The notes under the pieces were generated by a model. The model was not told the DNA's origin, ran no database searches, and worked only from the letters and a program-made list of their open reading frames with translations. Position numbers and translations under genes: made by a program. DNA of 64,000 bases from Lentisphaeria bacterium (GTDB taxonomy: Bacteria > Verrucomicrobiota > Lentisphaeria > Victivallales > Victivallaceae): contig JAFVRD010000053.1 of assembly GCA_017504435.1 (NCBI GenBank), positions 124,001 to 188,000 of the forward strand, given 5' to 3'. The stretch's first letter is position 1. Each line of letters begins with the position of its first letter. This document shows positions 16,689 to 25,454 of the stretch, in pieces.

Positions 16689-19247
16689 TCATTCCTTCTC
16701 AATAACGTAGACCATGGAGGTGATGCCGTCATCCTCTCCGGCACTGTCCCATGAAGCCTGCAATATATTCGTTCCGGAATTGGCATACGGGGAAATGTCG
16801 ATAACCATATTCCAGGCATCGTAGACCGTTTGCCGTTCCGGCGGCGGCAGCAGTTGACCATTCAGACAGAGCCGGCATTGTCCGGCAAAAGTTTCGCTCT
16901 CAAAAAGCAGGGCGTATTTTTTATTAGTACCGGGGAGGACAAAACTGCTCCGGGCGGTGACTGCCGCCGGATAGAATCTTTTACGCGACGGAGATCGGTC
17001 AAAAATCGCTTTGGGCAGCACTGTTTTTTGGTGCGGAAATTCTGATCCGAAAATATATTTCATGACATCGGCGCGGCGGGCGGTGACGGTTTCATCTCCG
17101 GCACCGTAATCCCAATCCCGCAGGAGTGCGATGAGATTATCCAGCGGCGGGAGGTAATCCCATTGCGGAGTGGTCATAAATGAGAAATCCGGCGTGGATG
17201 GTTCATTCATGGTATATGGAGCAGTTCCGGGAATTTCCCCGGTGCGGAATTCCAAGAGTGCCGAACCGTATGGCGGCAGGGCGATGACATCATCATTTTT
17301 GAATTTATAAATCCGGTTTTCTCCGGGAATGATGAAATATCCGTACAATCCGGGGGCGGATATCTGAACTGTGAATTTTGCTTTCCGGTCACTGTTGTGA
17401 AAAAAGTAGAGCAGTTTGCCGGCGTTTTCCGGCAGGTCGCGGAATTGCGTCATGACGGTATCGGCATATTCCCCGGTATTTGCGTTCCGGACGGCGAATT
17501 TTCTCAGTGCAAGCGCATCTTCCGGAGAGATGATGAACCCGGCGAAGCGGTCGAGGTATTCCCGATCGATCCCAAAGGGCAGTATCAGATGTTTATAAAA
17601 TTTTTTGCCGCAGAAAAATCCCTCCTCTGTGATCCGGGCATTGCGCAGAGTGGTTTCATCGGCGAATTCAAACTGGATTTGATTTTGCAGCAGAAACTGG
17701 TTGCAGCGGTAGAGAGCTTCAGATTTTTGCAAAGCGGTATCGTGTTCTGCGGGAATGAGCGACCGGAAAACACTTTCCGGATAAAGCACACAGATTTCCG
17801 CAGTGCTGCGGGATTCGCCCAGACGCCAGCCCAATTCAGCGGCAAAATTCCCGAATTTGTGAAATTCCGGATAATCCGGGGATTGGAAAAAGAATGATTT
17901 TCCGGCATCATCTTTCCGGAATCCGTCGTATGAATAGTGGAAAGCGTGCGGAACCGCCCAGTTTATTCCCAGCGAATAAAGCCAGGAAAGATTTTTTTTC
18001 ATGCCGTCATGCCCGAAATTGTAGGGGTTGCAGGCAAAACATTCAGTCATCACCCGGTGCTGTCCCATTTGTTCAGCGGCAGATGCAACCAGTTTACCGC
18101 CGAGGTTGAGGCTGGTGAAGTCGCTCCAGTTGGGGATATTGGGGGTGATATGATCAAATCCGGGGATCCCGGTATATTTCTGGATGTTAAAAATATTCAT
18201 GCCATTGGTCGTGGCCAGCGGTTGTTCTTCACCGATGCCGTGTCCGCAGAGAGCCATGTGGTGTTTTTTGCACCATTCGTTGACCGGTTCAAAGAAACTT
18301 TCGATGAATAATTCATGAACCGTTTTCCAATAAGCTTCGCGCAGTTCCCGGGCACTTCGGGAATTTCCGCGGAATATTTCATGATACCGTCCGGTGATAT
18401 CCATATCGCGGCGTTTTTTGAATTCATCTGCCAGACGCGGAGTCCAGGAAAAACTTCCGCCGGTGGCGGTTTCGTCGGTGAATATTCCGGGAATGACTGT
18501 TCCGAAAAGATCCCCCATATATTTTTCATAAAGTTCATGGGTCCAGCGCATGAATTCTTTTACACAATCCGGATTGAGATTATCCGGAATGACCCGGTAT
18601 TTGGAGTCAGTGTGAACGGTATCGGCTGTCACCGCAAAGATTTTCCAATCTTTTTCCAGTTCAATATCCAGCTGCAGATGCGGATAGAACGTTTCGGCAC
18701 GGTAATGGTCGTAGAACACCCGTCCGGCGAGGTGGTGATAATAGGAGTTGTGCCAGTCGGAACGGAAAAAATCACTGCGGATCATGCCGGCATCGTCAAA
18801 TACATCGTACTGTTCCAGTACATTTCCGGCATCATCACAGCGCACTGCGATCGCTTCAAGCAGTTTGCCTTCGCCGAGATCGGCGGAGAGATGTCCGTCT
18901 GCATCGGGGGACAATTCATGAAAATTCAAACTCCGGGCGGCAAATTCGGGGTGTTCCAGAAAGATTCTGCCTCCGGCAGGACCGGACGGGAAGGGGTCTT
19001 CATCGTAGAGCCATGCTTTCATGCCGAGTTTGTCCGCTTCAACAGCGGTGAACCGGATCAATTCAAAAAATTCTCTGGAACCGTAAGGGGTTTTCAATCC
19101 GGCGCGGGGATGGAGAAAGAATGCGCTTATTCCCTGATCTTTCATCAATTTGAGCTGCCGGAGCAATTCTGATTTTTCCAGTTTGTGATTGAGAAACCAG
19201 AATGGTGCCGGATAGTAGTCTTTGATTTCAAGTTGGCTGTTGTTCAT
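16689..19247 (-). CDS. Putative glycoside hydrolase, GH106-like TIM barrel (intracellular)
   Basis: ATG 19247, six bases after AAAGGTG, gives 852 residues; a GTG three codons earlier is poorly placed. The N-terminus has PAPFWFLNHKLEKSELLRQL and LYDEDPFPSGPAGG, patterns seen in large hydrolases such as the GH106 rhamnosidase group. GIFTDETATGG near residue 260 and GHGIGEEQP near 340 offer acidic catalytic candidates. The last 150 residues look like a beta-rich sugar-binding domain. No signal peptide is seen, so it probably acts on imported oligosaccharides. Family and substrate are inferred only; a GH2-like fold is an alternative. Confidence 0.6.
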   Translation of the reverse strand: MNNSQLEIKDYYPAPFWFLNHKLEKSELLRQLKLMKDQGISAFFLHPRAGLKTPYGSREFFELIRFTAVEADKLGMKAWLYDEDPFPSGPAGGRIFLEHPEFAARSLNFHELSPDADGHLSADLGEGKLLEAIAVRCDDAGNVLEQYDVFDDAGMIRSDFFRSDWHNSYYHHLAGRVFYDHYRAETFYPHLQLDIELEKDWKIFAVTADTVHTDSKYRVIPDNLNPDCVKEFMRWTHELYEKYMGDLFGTVIPGIFTDETATGGSFSWTPRLADEFKKRRDMDITGRYHEIFRGNSRSARELREAYWKTVHELFIESFFEPVNEWCKKHHMALCGHGIGEEQPLATTNGMNIFNIQKYTGIPGFDHITPNIPNWSDFTSLNLGGKLVASAAEQMGQHRVMTECFACNPYNFGHDGMKKNLSWLYSLGINWAVPHAFHYSYDGFRKDDAGKSFFFQSPDYPEFHKFGNFAAELGWRLGESRSTAEICVLYPESVFRSLIPAEHDTALQKSEALYRCNQFLLQNQIQFEFADETTLRNARITEEGFFCGKKFYKHLILPFGIDREYLDRFAGFIISPEDALALRKFAVRNANTGEYADTVMTQFRDLPENAGKLLYFFHNSDRKAKFTVQISAPGLYGYFIIPGENRIYKFKNDDVIALPPYGSALLEFRTGEIPGTAPYTMNEPSTPDFSFMTTPQWDYLPPLDNLIALLRDWDYGAGDETVTARRADVMKYIFGSEFPHQKTVLPKAIFDRSPSRKRFYPAAVTARSSFVLPGTNKKYALLFESETFAGQCRLCLNGQLLPPPERQTVYDAWNMVIDISPYANSGTNILQASWDSAGEDDGITSMVYVIEKE

Positions 19248-19640
19248 ATGGTTCACCTTTCAAGCAAAAGAAACAGTGGAGTTTTTTATGTGGACAATAT
19301 AGGTGCATTCCGGAACAGTTGCAAATTTTTTACCGGATATTTTGCTGAAATTCCGGAGATTTTTCTTAAATGCGTTCCCTCCTGCCGGAAGCAAAAGATG
19401 GGACAAAAATATAAAAAATCAGTATAAAGCGGCAAAAAGAGCTGTTTTTATCTTTTTCAGCTTGTATTTATTGAGATGCAGCAGTATGTTACGGCCTGCA
19501 GGCAATGCAGTTGTCCGGAATGTGAACTGTTTTTGCTGCCGGTTCCGCAAATATACGGGATGTCTGCCGTAAAATGCGGAGCAGAATTGTTGCACCGGCT
19601 GAATTGTTTGATTTTGAAAATTATAAAAAAGGGTGTTTTC
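19248..19640 (+). other. Divergent intergenic region between hydrolase and FNT genes
   Basis: This 393-bp gap holds the minus-strand promoter at 19296-19324. Weak open frames here have no recognisable similarity and poor start contexts, so I see no further gene. The part from 19470 to 19640 contains several cysteine codons in frame with the transporter gene but lacks a ribosome-binding site upstream. Confidence 0.6.
19296..19324 (-). promoter_or_regulatory. Probable promoter of the putative glycoside hydrolase
   Basis: On the minus strand TTGCAA (19319-19324) and TATATT (19296-19301) are 17 bp apart, about 49 bp upstream of the start codon. Confidence 0.6.
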
Positions 19641-20285
19641 ATGGGGATTGCAATTAAAAGCGGAAAAATTTTGTTGAATGCGTTTTTTGCCGGTTTGTTT
19701 ATCGGCGTTGCCGGAACGGTGTTTCTTTCAGTTCCTGATCCGGTAGTCGGAGCGGTACTGTTCGGATTCGGTTTGCTGGGGATACTGGTATTCAGTTTCA
19801 AACTTTATACCGGCGCGATCGGTTATCTGGCGGTTCAGGGACGCAATACCCCGGCGTATTTGTATGAATTGCTGTTGATCTGGCTGGGGAATCTGGCGGG
19901 CTGTTTTGCGGTGGGAACTCTGATCCGGCATACCCGGATGTTTCCGGAGATCGCTGCCCGGGTGGAAAGTATCGCAGCGGCAAAACTGGCTGACAGCAGC
20001 ATAAGTTTGCTGATATTGGCATTTTTCTGCGGAATGTTGATGTTTACGGCGGTGGATGTTTTCAAAAAGGAGCATTTGCTTTCACCGGCACGGGTGGTGA
20101 TGGTTTTTCTTTGTGTAGTGGTCTTTATCCTCAGCAGATTTGAACACTGTATCGCCAATATGTACTATTTTTCAGCGGCGGCGGTATGGGATATGGATAC
20201 GCTGGCTGCCGTATTGATCATGACATTGGGAAATTCATTGGGCGGGATGATGATCCCGGCATGCGGGAAAATCCGGAAATTATAA
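19641..20285 (+). CDS. Formate/nitrite transporter (FNT) family protein
   Basis: ATG 19641 follows AAAAAGGG and gives 214 residues with about six hydrophobic helices. The family resemblance lies in the helix arrangement, KLYTGAIGYLAVQG in the middle, LLILAFFCGMLMFTAVDVF, and the FEHCIANMYYF segment, which corresponds to the conserved E-H-x-x-x-N-M-x-x pattern of FNT channels. These pentamers carry formate, nitrite or other small anions. It is shorter than the 260-280 residues of FocA/NirC. Formate would fit a fermentative anaerobe, but the substrate is not determined by sequence. Confidence 0.75.
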   Translation: MGIAIKSGKILLNAFFAGLFIGVAGTVFLSVPDPVVGAVLFGFGLLGILVFSFKLYTGAIGYLAVQGRNTPAYLYELLLIWLGNLAGCFAVGTLIRHTRMFPEIAARVESIAAAKLADSSISLLILAFFCGMLMFTAVDVFKKEHLLSPARVVMVFLCVVVFILSRFEHCIANMYYFSAAAVWDMDTLAAVLIMTLGNSLGGMMIPACGKIRKL

Positions 20286-20294
20286 ATAATTTCC

Positions 20295-20322
20295 TTGCAA
20301 TCGGCGGCAGATGGACTATATT
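20295..20322 (+). promoter_or_regulatory. Probable promoter of ftsK
   Basis: TTGCAA (20295-20300), 16-bp spacer and TATATT (20317-20322), 41 bp before the TTG start of ftsK. Confidence 0.55.
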
Positions 20323-20363
20323 ACCCAAATGATGAGTTTTGATGAGAGAAAGGGTATATTGAT

Positions 20364-22892
20364 TTGATCAGGCACAGTGAAAAAAATATTCCGGCGGCAG
20401 ATGAAGGTCACGGCATCCGGATCAGGCACGTTTGTTTTTGTGTGGTGATGGTGTTGGCACTGTTGTCGCTGATATCGTATTCGCCCCGGGACTGGAATGT
20501 TTTTGCCGGTGGTGTTTCTGCGATACCGGATAACTGGATAGGAAGTTTGGGGGCGCGATTTTCTCATAATCTGCTGCTGTTTTGCGGGTTGGCCGGCTAT
20601 ATTGCCGTATTGCTTTTTCTGCTGCGTTCCGTCCGGTTGTTTTTTGCCGGTGCCGGCCGCAGTGGCATATTTTTCAGCGGCACGGCATTGACCGTATCCG
20701 GGGCGATGCTTTTATTTGCCATTTTTCCGGAAACCTTCGCGGGGATCGCCAGCAATCTGGGGCTGGGGCGGCGCGATGAACCGGCTTTGATCATTTCCGG
20801 CGGTATCATCGGACAATTCTTTGCCGCACCTCCCTATGGCGAATTGTCTCCCGGGTGTCTGCGGGATTTTATCGGTGTGGTAGGCACACAGGTCGTGGGA
20901 TGGATCATGGTCATTGCCGGAGGGGTGATGGTCTATGCTTCGGATTGGCATGCGTTGGTCAAACGGATGGTGTTTGCCGGAGGAGAAGCTGTGGACACGG
21001 TTCGCAAGCATCCTTTGTGGCAGTACCGCCGGGATGCGGATGATGATGAAGAGTATGAGGACGATGAAAACGGGGATGCTGAATTGCAAATGAGCGATCC
21101 GGAACCGGAAGATGATGCTGAAAATGATGCTGATGTTCCGGAAAAAACGCGTAAATCCGGTTTGGGCAAATGGCTGGATCGTTTGAATAATGCCGGGGAT
21201 GACGCAGATGTGACGGCTCCTGTTCCGGCAGTCGCCGCAAATGCCGGGAGACCTGATGAATTGCCGATTTCCGAACCATCACCGCAGCCGGCTGTCCCGG
21301 CGGCAGCAGCTCCGGCAGTGATGGAAACTCCGGAAGTTGCGAAAACCGTCGTGGAAAAAGGCGAAAAACTGCGCGGTGAATACGGTGAATTTGTCCTGCC
21401 GCTGGTGACCATGCTTGCGGAAGGCAAAAATGTTATCGGTGAAAGCCGGGAGGCGATTGAACTTGCCCAGAGCAAGATCCAGCAGACGCTGGAGGAATTC
21501 TCCATTTCCGGTAAAGTTACCGGTTATGTCACCGGTCCCCGGGTCACCAGATATGAAATCACTCTCGCGCCCGGGATCAACGTTAAAAAAGTCGAACAGA
21601 TCCAGGATAATATCCGGATGGCTCTGGCGACCACCAGTATCCGGGTACTGGCGCCTATTCCCGGACGTTCAGTGGTAGGTATCGAGGTTTCCAACAGCAA
21701 GCCGGAAGCGGTATTCATGCGTTCGATTTTGGAAAGTGAGGAGTGGCGCAACAGCAAAGCCGAAATTCCGTTGGCATTGGGAAAAAACGTTTCCGGCAAG
21801 CCGGTCGTTCTGGACCTTGCCAAAGCTCCGCACATGCTGGTTGCCGGAGCTACCGGTACCGGAAAAAGTGTTTGTTCAAACTCACTTATCACCAGTTTGC
21901 TGTTTAAATTCAAACCGGATGAGTTGCGTTTGATCATGGTTGATCCGAAAATCGTGGAATTTGATGCCTATAAGACGTTGCCGCATTTGCTGACTCCCAT
22001 TATCAATGATTCCGCCAAAGTTCCGATCGCTCTGCGTTGGGCGGCAAATGAAATGGATCGCCGTTATCATGTGCTTGCTCAGGTCGGGGTGAAAAAGCTG
22101 TCTGAATTCAACAGCCGTCCGGTTTCTTCCGAACCGGAATACGATCGGGACGGTAATCTTATTCCTGCTAAAATGCCGCTGCTGGTGATCATTTTGGATG
22201 AGCTTGCTGACTTGATGATGACCGAAGCCAAAAAAGATGTGGAAACCAATATCACCCGGATCGCCCAGAAAGGACGGGCCGCCGGTATCCACATAATCGT
22301 TGCCACTCAGCGTCCCAGCACCAACATCATTACCGGTGTTATCAAAGCGAATCTGCCGACCAGGTTGTGCTTTCAGGTACGCAGCCGGGTGGATAGTCAG
22401 GTGGTGCTGGATACTCCGGGGTCGGAAAAATTGCTCGGCATGGGGGATATGCTGGTCATGACCAGTTCCAGCATGGAAATCGAGCGTGTGCAGGGGGCAT
22501 GGGTCAAAGATGACGATATCAAAAGTGTGGTCAAATTTGTTTCCGATCAGGCTCCGCAGCATTTCAATGACACCGTGTTGGCAGAGAATGATGACAGTGA
22601 TGAGGAAATCGATCCGGATGATATGCCGGATGATGAAGATCTTGCTGATATTGCTCCGATTTTGGCGAAATATATGCGGCCGGGGGATGATGATACCATG
22701 CGGAGGGCATTGGAAGTCGTAGTGCTTGACCGCAAAGCAAGTACCAGTTATTTGCAGCGGAGATTGAAAATCGGTTATAACCGTGCCGCTGAATTGATCG
22801 ACCAGATGGAAGAACGCGGAATTGTCGGTCCGCCCTCCGGCAGCGGCAACAAACGCGAAATTCTGGTGTTTGATGGAATTGATATAGGTTGA
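20364..22892 (+). CDS. ftsK: FtsK/SpoIIIE-type DNA translocase
   Basis: An 842-residue protein from a TTG start; an in-frame stop lies only seven codons upstream, so no better start exists. The N-terminal region of about 200 residues carries the multi-helix membrane anchor. An acidic linker follows (about 222-260, with DADDDEEYEDDENGD), then a RecA-type motor with Walker A GATGTGKS near residue 495 and Walker B LLVIILDELADLMM near 607. A winged-helix gamma domain (about 775-842) ends the protein and should read the polar KOPS-like sequences. It moves chromosome termini at the division septum and supports XerCD resolution. Confidence 0.95.
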   Translation: MIRHSEKNIPAADEGHGIRIRHVCFCVVMVLALLSLISYSPRDWNVFAGGVSAIPDNWIGSLGARFSHNLLLFCGLAGYIAVLLFLLRSVRLFFAGAGRSGIFFSGTALTVSGAMLLFAIFPETFAGIASNLGLGRRDEPALIISGGIIGQFFAAPPYGELSPGCLRDFIGVVGTQVVGWIMVIAGGVMVYASDWHALVKRMVFAGGEAVDTVRKHPLWQYRRDADDDEEYEDDENGDAELQMSDPEPEDDAENDADVPEKTRKSGLGKWLDRLNNAGDDADVTAPVPAVAANAGRPDELPISEPSPQPAVPAAAAPAVMETPEVAKTVVEKGEKLRGEYGEFVLPLVTMLAEGKNVIGESREAIELAQSKIQQTLEEFSISGKVTGYVTGPRVTRYEITLAPGINVKKVEQIQDNIRMALATTSIRVLAPIPGRSVVGIEVSNSKPEAVFMRSILESEEWRNSKAEIPLALGKNVSGKPVVLDLAKAPHMLVAGATGTGKSVCSNSLITSLLFKFKPDELRLIMVDPKIVEFDAYKTLPHLLTPIINDSAKVPIALRWAANEMDRRYHVLAQVGVKKLSEFNSRPVSSEPEYDRDGNLIPAKMPLLVIILDELADLMMTEAKKDVETNITRIAQKGRAAGIHIIVATQRPSTNIITGVIKANLPTRLCFQVRSRVDSQVVLDTPGSEKLLGMGDMLVMTSSSMEIERVQGAWVKDDDIKSVVKFVSDQAPQHFNDTVLAENDDSDEEIDPDDMPDDEDLADIAPILAKYMRPGDDDTMRRALEVVVLDRKASTSYLQRRLKIGYNRAAELIDQMEERGIVGPPSGSGNKREILVFDGIDIG

Positions 22893-22921
22893 ATTCAGAT
22901 ATATAATCAGGAGAATCTGCA

Positions 22922-23707
22922 ATGTTGGATTTCGGCACCCGCATATCATCGGCTTCGGAACACGATGAAGATGATCTTTTTGCCGGTATTTCCGGCGAAA
23001 ATCCAGAACGCGAGACAGATAATATTCCGGAAAAAACTGCACCGGAAGCTGAAACGGCAAATCCGGTCCCGGCAGTCGCACCGGCAGCTGCAATTGAACC
23101 GGTAAAAGAGCCGGTTCCACAGCAAAAGAAAAAAGAAAAAACACCGCTGTTGAGCAAAATGCCGTTGCGTAAACGCTGTGAAAATGATGCAGACAACGCC
23201 GGAAAATTGGAAACGGCACGCATTTTGAAAGAAACCCGGCTGCAGGCCGGATTGACTCCGGAGGATGTGGAGAGTGAAACCCAGATAAGGGTGCATTTTC
23301 TGGTGGCGTTGGAAGAGGGCTATTTTGATGATTTGCCGCAGCAGGTCTATGTATTGGCTTATTTGCGAAAATTGTGCAATCTGTATAAAATTCCCAAAAC
23401 CGAGGAGGAACAGCTGGTTTTGCCGTGGCGGCAGATGCAGCGGGAGGTTCCGGATGCTTTGCCGCGTTCCGTGATCCCGGATGATGACAGCATGAACAGC
23501 AAAGTTTTGCACCGTCTGGAAGTCGGATTTATGGCGGCTGGCGCAATCATTATTATCGGGATTCTGACATTTTTGGTGATTTGGGGCGTTTCGTTTTTGA
23601 ACAAAGATAAAGTCGTTCCGCATTTTGATAATAAATCGCTGTTGGAATTGCAGGAAAAACCCCGGTTGGTCGCTCCGTCGATGGCACCGGTGCAGCGCAA
23701 CCGCTAA
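22922..23707 (+). CDS. RodZ-like membrane protein with N-terminal HTH_25 domain
   Basis: The 261 residues comprise a disordered acidic, proline/alanine-rich N-terminus (1-95), a RodZ-type helix-turn-helix (ILKETRLQAGLTPEDVESET and ALEEGYFDDLPQQVYVLAYL, about 98-165), and one membrane helix at about 205-228 followed by a short tail. In RodZ this HTH binds MreB and the helix spans the membrane. The disordered N-terminal extension is unusual because RodZ normally starts with the HTH. It follows ftsK by 29 bp, so cell-division or shape function is likely, though no MreB gene is seen here. Confidence 0.75.
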   Translation: MLDFGTRISSASEHDEDDLFAGISGENPERETDNIPEKTAPEAETANPVPAVAPAAAIEPVKEPVPQQKKKEKTPLLSKMPLRKRCENDADNAGKLETARILKETRLQAGLTPEDVESETQIRVHFLVALEEGYFDDLPQQVYVLAYLRKLCNLYKIPKTEEEQLVLPWRQMQREVPDALPRSVIPDDDSMNSKVLHRLEVGFMAAGAIIIIGILTFLVIWGVSFLNKDKVVPHFDNKSLLELQEKPRLVAPSMAPVQRNR

Positions 23708-23771
23708 AAATTTGAAAAGTTACTTGAAAAATTCATATAACGGTATCATATTATAGAATGGTACAATTTCT

Positions 23772-23830
<59 letters not shown>

Positions 23831-23847
<17 letters not shown>

Positions 23848-23915
23848 AAAAATAATTGCCGACCTTTTTTCGAGGGTCGGCTTCTTTTTTGTTACCCCGT
23901 CCGTTGCGTTGTCTA
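23831..23915 (+). repeat. Direct repeat copy 1 (tRNA-Arg 3' end plus terminator)
   Basis: These 85 bp, from within the T arm of tRNA-Arg through its terminator and the following GTTACCCCGTCCGTTGCGTT, recur identically at 23966-24050. The copies are offset by 135 bp, and weaker similarity extends a few bases further right. Confidence 0.95.
23858..23890 (+). terminator. Terminator of tRNA-Arg
   Basis: GCCGACC (23858-23864) pairs with GGTCGGC (23875-23881), followed by a T-rich run. Confidence 0.85.
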
Positions 23916-23965
23916 GGGTTGCCGTCGCTTTGCTCCGGCACTCGCGCATATGATGCGCTCGTCGA

Positions 23966-24050
23966 CCCCGCCCGGGCTACCAAAAAATAATTGCCGACCT
24001 TTTTTCGAGGGTCGGCTTCTTTTTTGTTACCCCGTCCGTTGCGTTGTCTA
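23966..24050 (+). repeat. Direct repeat copy 2 (truncated tRNA 3' end plus terminator)
   Basis: Identical to 23831-23915. It contains only the 3' side of the T arm, the acceptor 3' strand and CCA, so it is not a functional tRNA. The 50-bp spacer between copies (23916-23965) has no evident gene. Confidence 0.95.
23993..24025 (+). terminator. Second copy of the tRNA terminator
   Basis: The same GCCGACC/GGTCGGC hairpin and T run, carried on the duplicated unit. Confidence 0.8.
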
Positions 24051-24075
24051 TGGTTGCTGTTGCAAAAATGATTCT

Positions 24076-24116
24076 GCGGGAAAGACACCTTTTTGAAAAA
24101 AGGTTATCTTCCCCGC
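24076..24116. repeat. Imperfect inverted repeat, 41 bp
   Basis: GCGGG (24076-24080) pairs with CCCGC (24112-24116), and an inner ACCTTTTT-GA-AAAAAGGT hairpin spans 24087-24104. It looks like a terminator stem or a dispersed repeat. Confidence 0.7.
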
Positions 24117-24142
24117 ACCCCATCTTCCCAAAACTTTTGAGA

Positions 24143-24179
24143 GGAATTGCTTTTATCGTTGCCGATAAAAAACAATTCC
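24143..24179. repeat. Nested inverted repeat, 37 bp
   Basis: GGAATTG (24143-24149) pairs with CAATTCC (24173-24179), and TTTTATCG (24151-24158) pairs with CGATAAAA (24163-24170) around a TTGC loop. Confidence 0.85.
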
Positions 24180-24265
24180 GATTTTTTGAATTTCCTCAAA
24201 ATATATCCGATCCACCTCTTCTCAAACAAAACGTTTGAAGAAAGAAACAACCGACGTCGAGAACT

Positions 24266-24307
24266 TGTAAAATAAGCCATGATTTTCTCCTGTCATGACT
24301 TATTTTA
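24266..24307. repeat. Inverted repeat, 42 bp
   Basis: GTAAAATAAG (24266-24275) pairs with CTTATTTTAC (24298-24307), and ATGA pairs with TCAT inside a two-by-two internal loop. Confidence 0.85.
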
Positions 24308-24495
24308 CCACTGATTTTCAGCTCAAACAATAGAAGAAGACTGTAGCTTCCCTTTTTTGAGGTTTTTGCAACAGACCTTTTTGTTTTTTATGTTATTGCT
24401 TTTTAAGTGAAGAAAAATAAAAATCTGACTGTTTATAGTCGGAAAGATTTTGTTTCCGGGAGGTTTTCTTCTGGAAACTCTGTTATTTGATATAC

Positions 24496-24524
24496 TTGAC
24501 TTTTTTGCGACAGTGAAGTATATT
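24496..24524 (+). promoter_or_regulatory. Promoter of the regulator-rnf operon
   Basis: TTGACT (24496-24501), a 17-bp spacer and TATATT (24519-24524), about 41 bp before the GTG start. This is a near-consensus housekeeping promoter. Confidence 0.75.
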
Positions 24525-24565
24525 ACCGAAGATAAATTTGCATTTTTATTGGAAAGGAGCAATTT

Positions 24566-24838
24566 GTGGAAAGCCGGATCGCTTTGATCGGCGTGATCGT
24601 AGAGAATACGGAATCATCTGCCGGAATAAATCAACTGCTGCACGAATACGGCAGTTATATTATCGGCAGAATGGGTATCCCGTATCGGGAACGTCAGGTC
24701 GGTATCATCAGTGTGGTTCTGGATGCACCGCAATCTGTCATCAGCGCACTGTCCGGGAAATTGGGTAAATTACCCGGAGTAAGTGTGAAAACCGTTTATT
24801 CAAAACAGGCGTTTCCCGGAAACGCCGCTGAAAAATAA
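24566..24838 (+). CDS. TM1266-family (iron-only hydrogenase system regulator-like) protein
   Basis: GTG 24566 follows AAAGGAG. The 90-residue product (RIALIGVIVENTESSAGINQ, then YGSYIIGRMGIPY and GIISVVLDAP) is a single ACT-like ferredoxin-fold domain, as in the TM1266 group of putative regulators found near [FeFe]-hydrogenase genes. It probably forms a dimer and senses a small ligand. Here it is the first gene of the rnf operon, 11 bp before rnfA, so control of electron-transport genes is a natural guess. No hydrogenase gene lies in the window. Confidence 0.75.
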   Translation: MESRIALIGVIVENTESSAGINQLLHEYGSYIIGRMGIPYRERQVGIISVVLDAPQSVISALSGKLGKLPGVSVKTVYSKQAFPGNAAEK

Positions 24839-24849
24839 AGGATTGTTTT

Positions 24850-25440
24850 ATGAAATATCTGGAATTGACCATCGGAGCTGTGCTGGTCAATAACTTTGTT
24901 TTATCAAGGTTTCTCGGCATCTGCCCGTTTCTCGGAGTTTCCAAACGGTTGGATACTGCATTGGGCATGGGCAGCGCGGTGACGGTGGTAATGGCTCTGG
25001 CCTCATGTATAACCTCGCTGATCGCCAATTATCTGCTGCAGTTTTCGATTTGCGGTCATGAGATCAATTTAGGATTTCTGCGGGTGCTGATGTTCATTCT
25101 GGTGATCGCGGCACTGGTGCAGCTCTTGGAAATCATGCTGCAGAAGCTCAGTCCGGTACTTTACCGGGCACTGGGTATCTATCTGCCGCTGATAACGACA
25201 AATTGTGCGGTACTCGGAGCCGCCACGATCAACGCTGAAAGTGCCAGAAATGTTTTTGACTCGACTCTGTTCGGAGCTTTTTCCGGAGTGGGATTTGCGC
25301 TTGCGCTGGTGCTGTTTTCCAGTTTGCGTGAAAAGTTGGAACTTGCCGCCCCTCCGAAAGCTTTTGAAGGTACTCCGCTGGCATTGGTCACTGCCGGAAT
25401 TCTGGCAATGGCATTTTCCGGATTTGCCGGCTTGTGCTGA
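24850..25440 (+). CDS. rnfA: Rnf electron-transport complex subunit A
   Basis: This 196-residue, six-helix protein has typical RnfA motifs: AVLVNNFVLSRFLGICPFLGVSK at the N-terminus, LGIYLPLITTNCAVLGAA in the middle and FEGTPLALVTAGILAMAFSG at the end. RnfA and RnfE are inverted-topology relatives that form the membrane core through which electrons pass between ferredoxin and NAD while ions (Na+ or H+) are moved. The cysteines in ICPFLG and TTNCAVLG correspond to the residues that hold an intramembrane iron site in Rnf/Nqr. Gene order ABCDGE differs from the clostridial CDGEAB. Confidence 0.95.
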   Translation: MKYLELTIGAVLVNNFVLSRFLGICPFLGVSKRLDTALGMGSAVTVVMALASCITSLIANYLLQFSICGHEINLGFLRVLMFILVIAALVQLLEIMLQKLSPVLYRALGIYLPLITTNCAVLGAATINAESARNVFDSTLFGAFSGVGFALALVLFSSLREKLELAAPPKAFEGTPLALVTAGILAMAFSGFAGLC

Positions 25441-25454
25441 CAGGAGGTGCAGTT

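Larger units (their letters stand above)
24051..24495. other. Hairpin-rich intergenic region
   Basis: No convincing gene is present in this 445-bp stretch. It holds at least three strong inverted repeats, listed separately, plus shorter ones such as GACTGTTTATAGTC near 24430. Base composition is AT-richer than the coding DNA on either side. It could be a scar of rearrangement, a set of transcription terminators, or a dispersed intergenic repeat. Confidence 0.6.

Noticed and set aside
19476-19640. A cysteine-containing N-terminal extension of the FNT protein
   Set aside because: No ribosome-binding site precedes it, and ATG 19641 has one and gives a protein starting at the first membrane helix.
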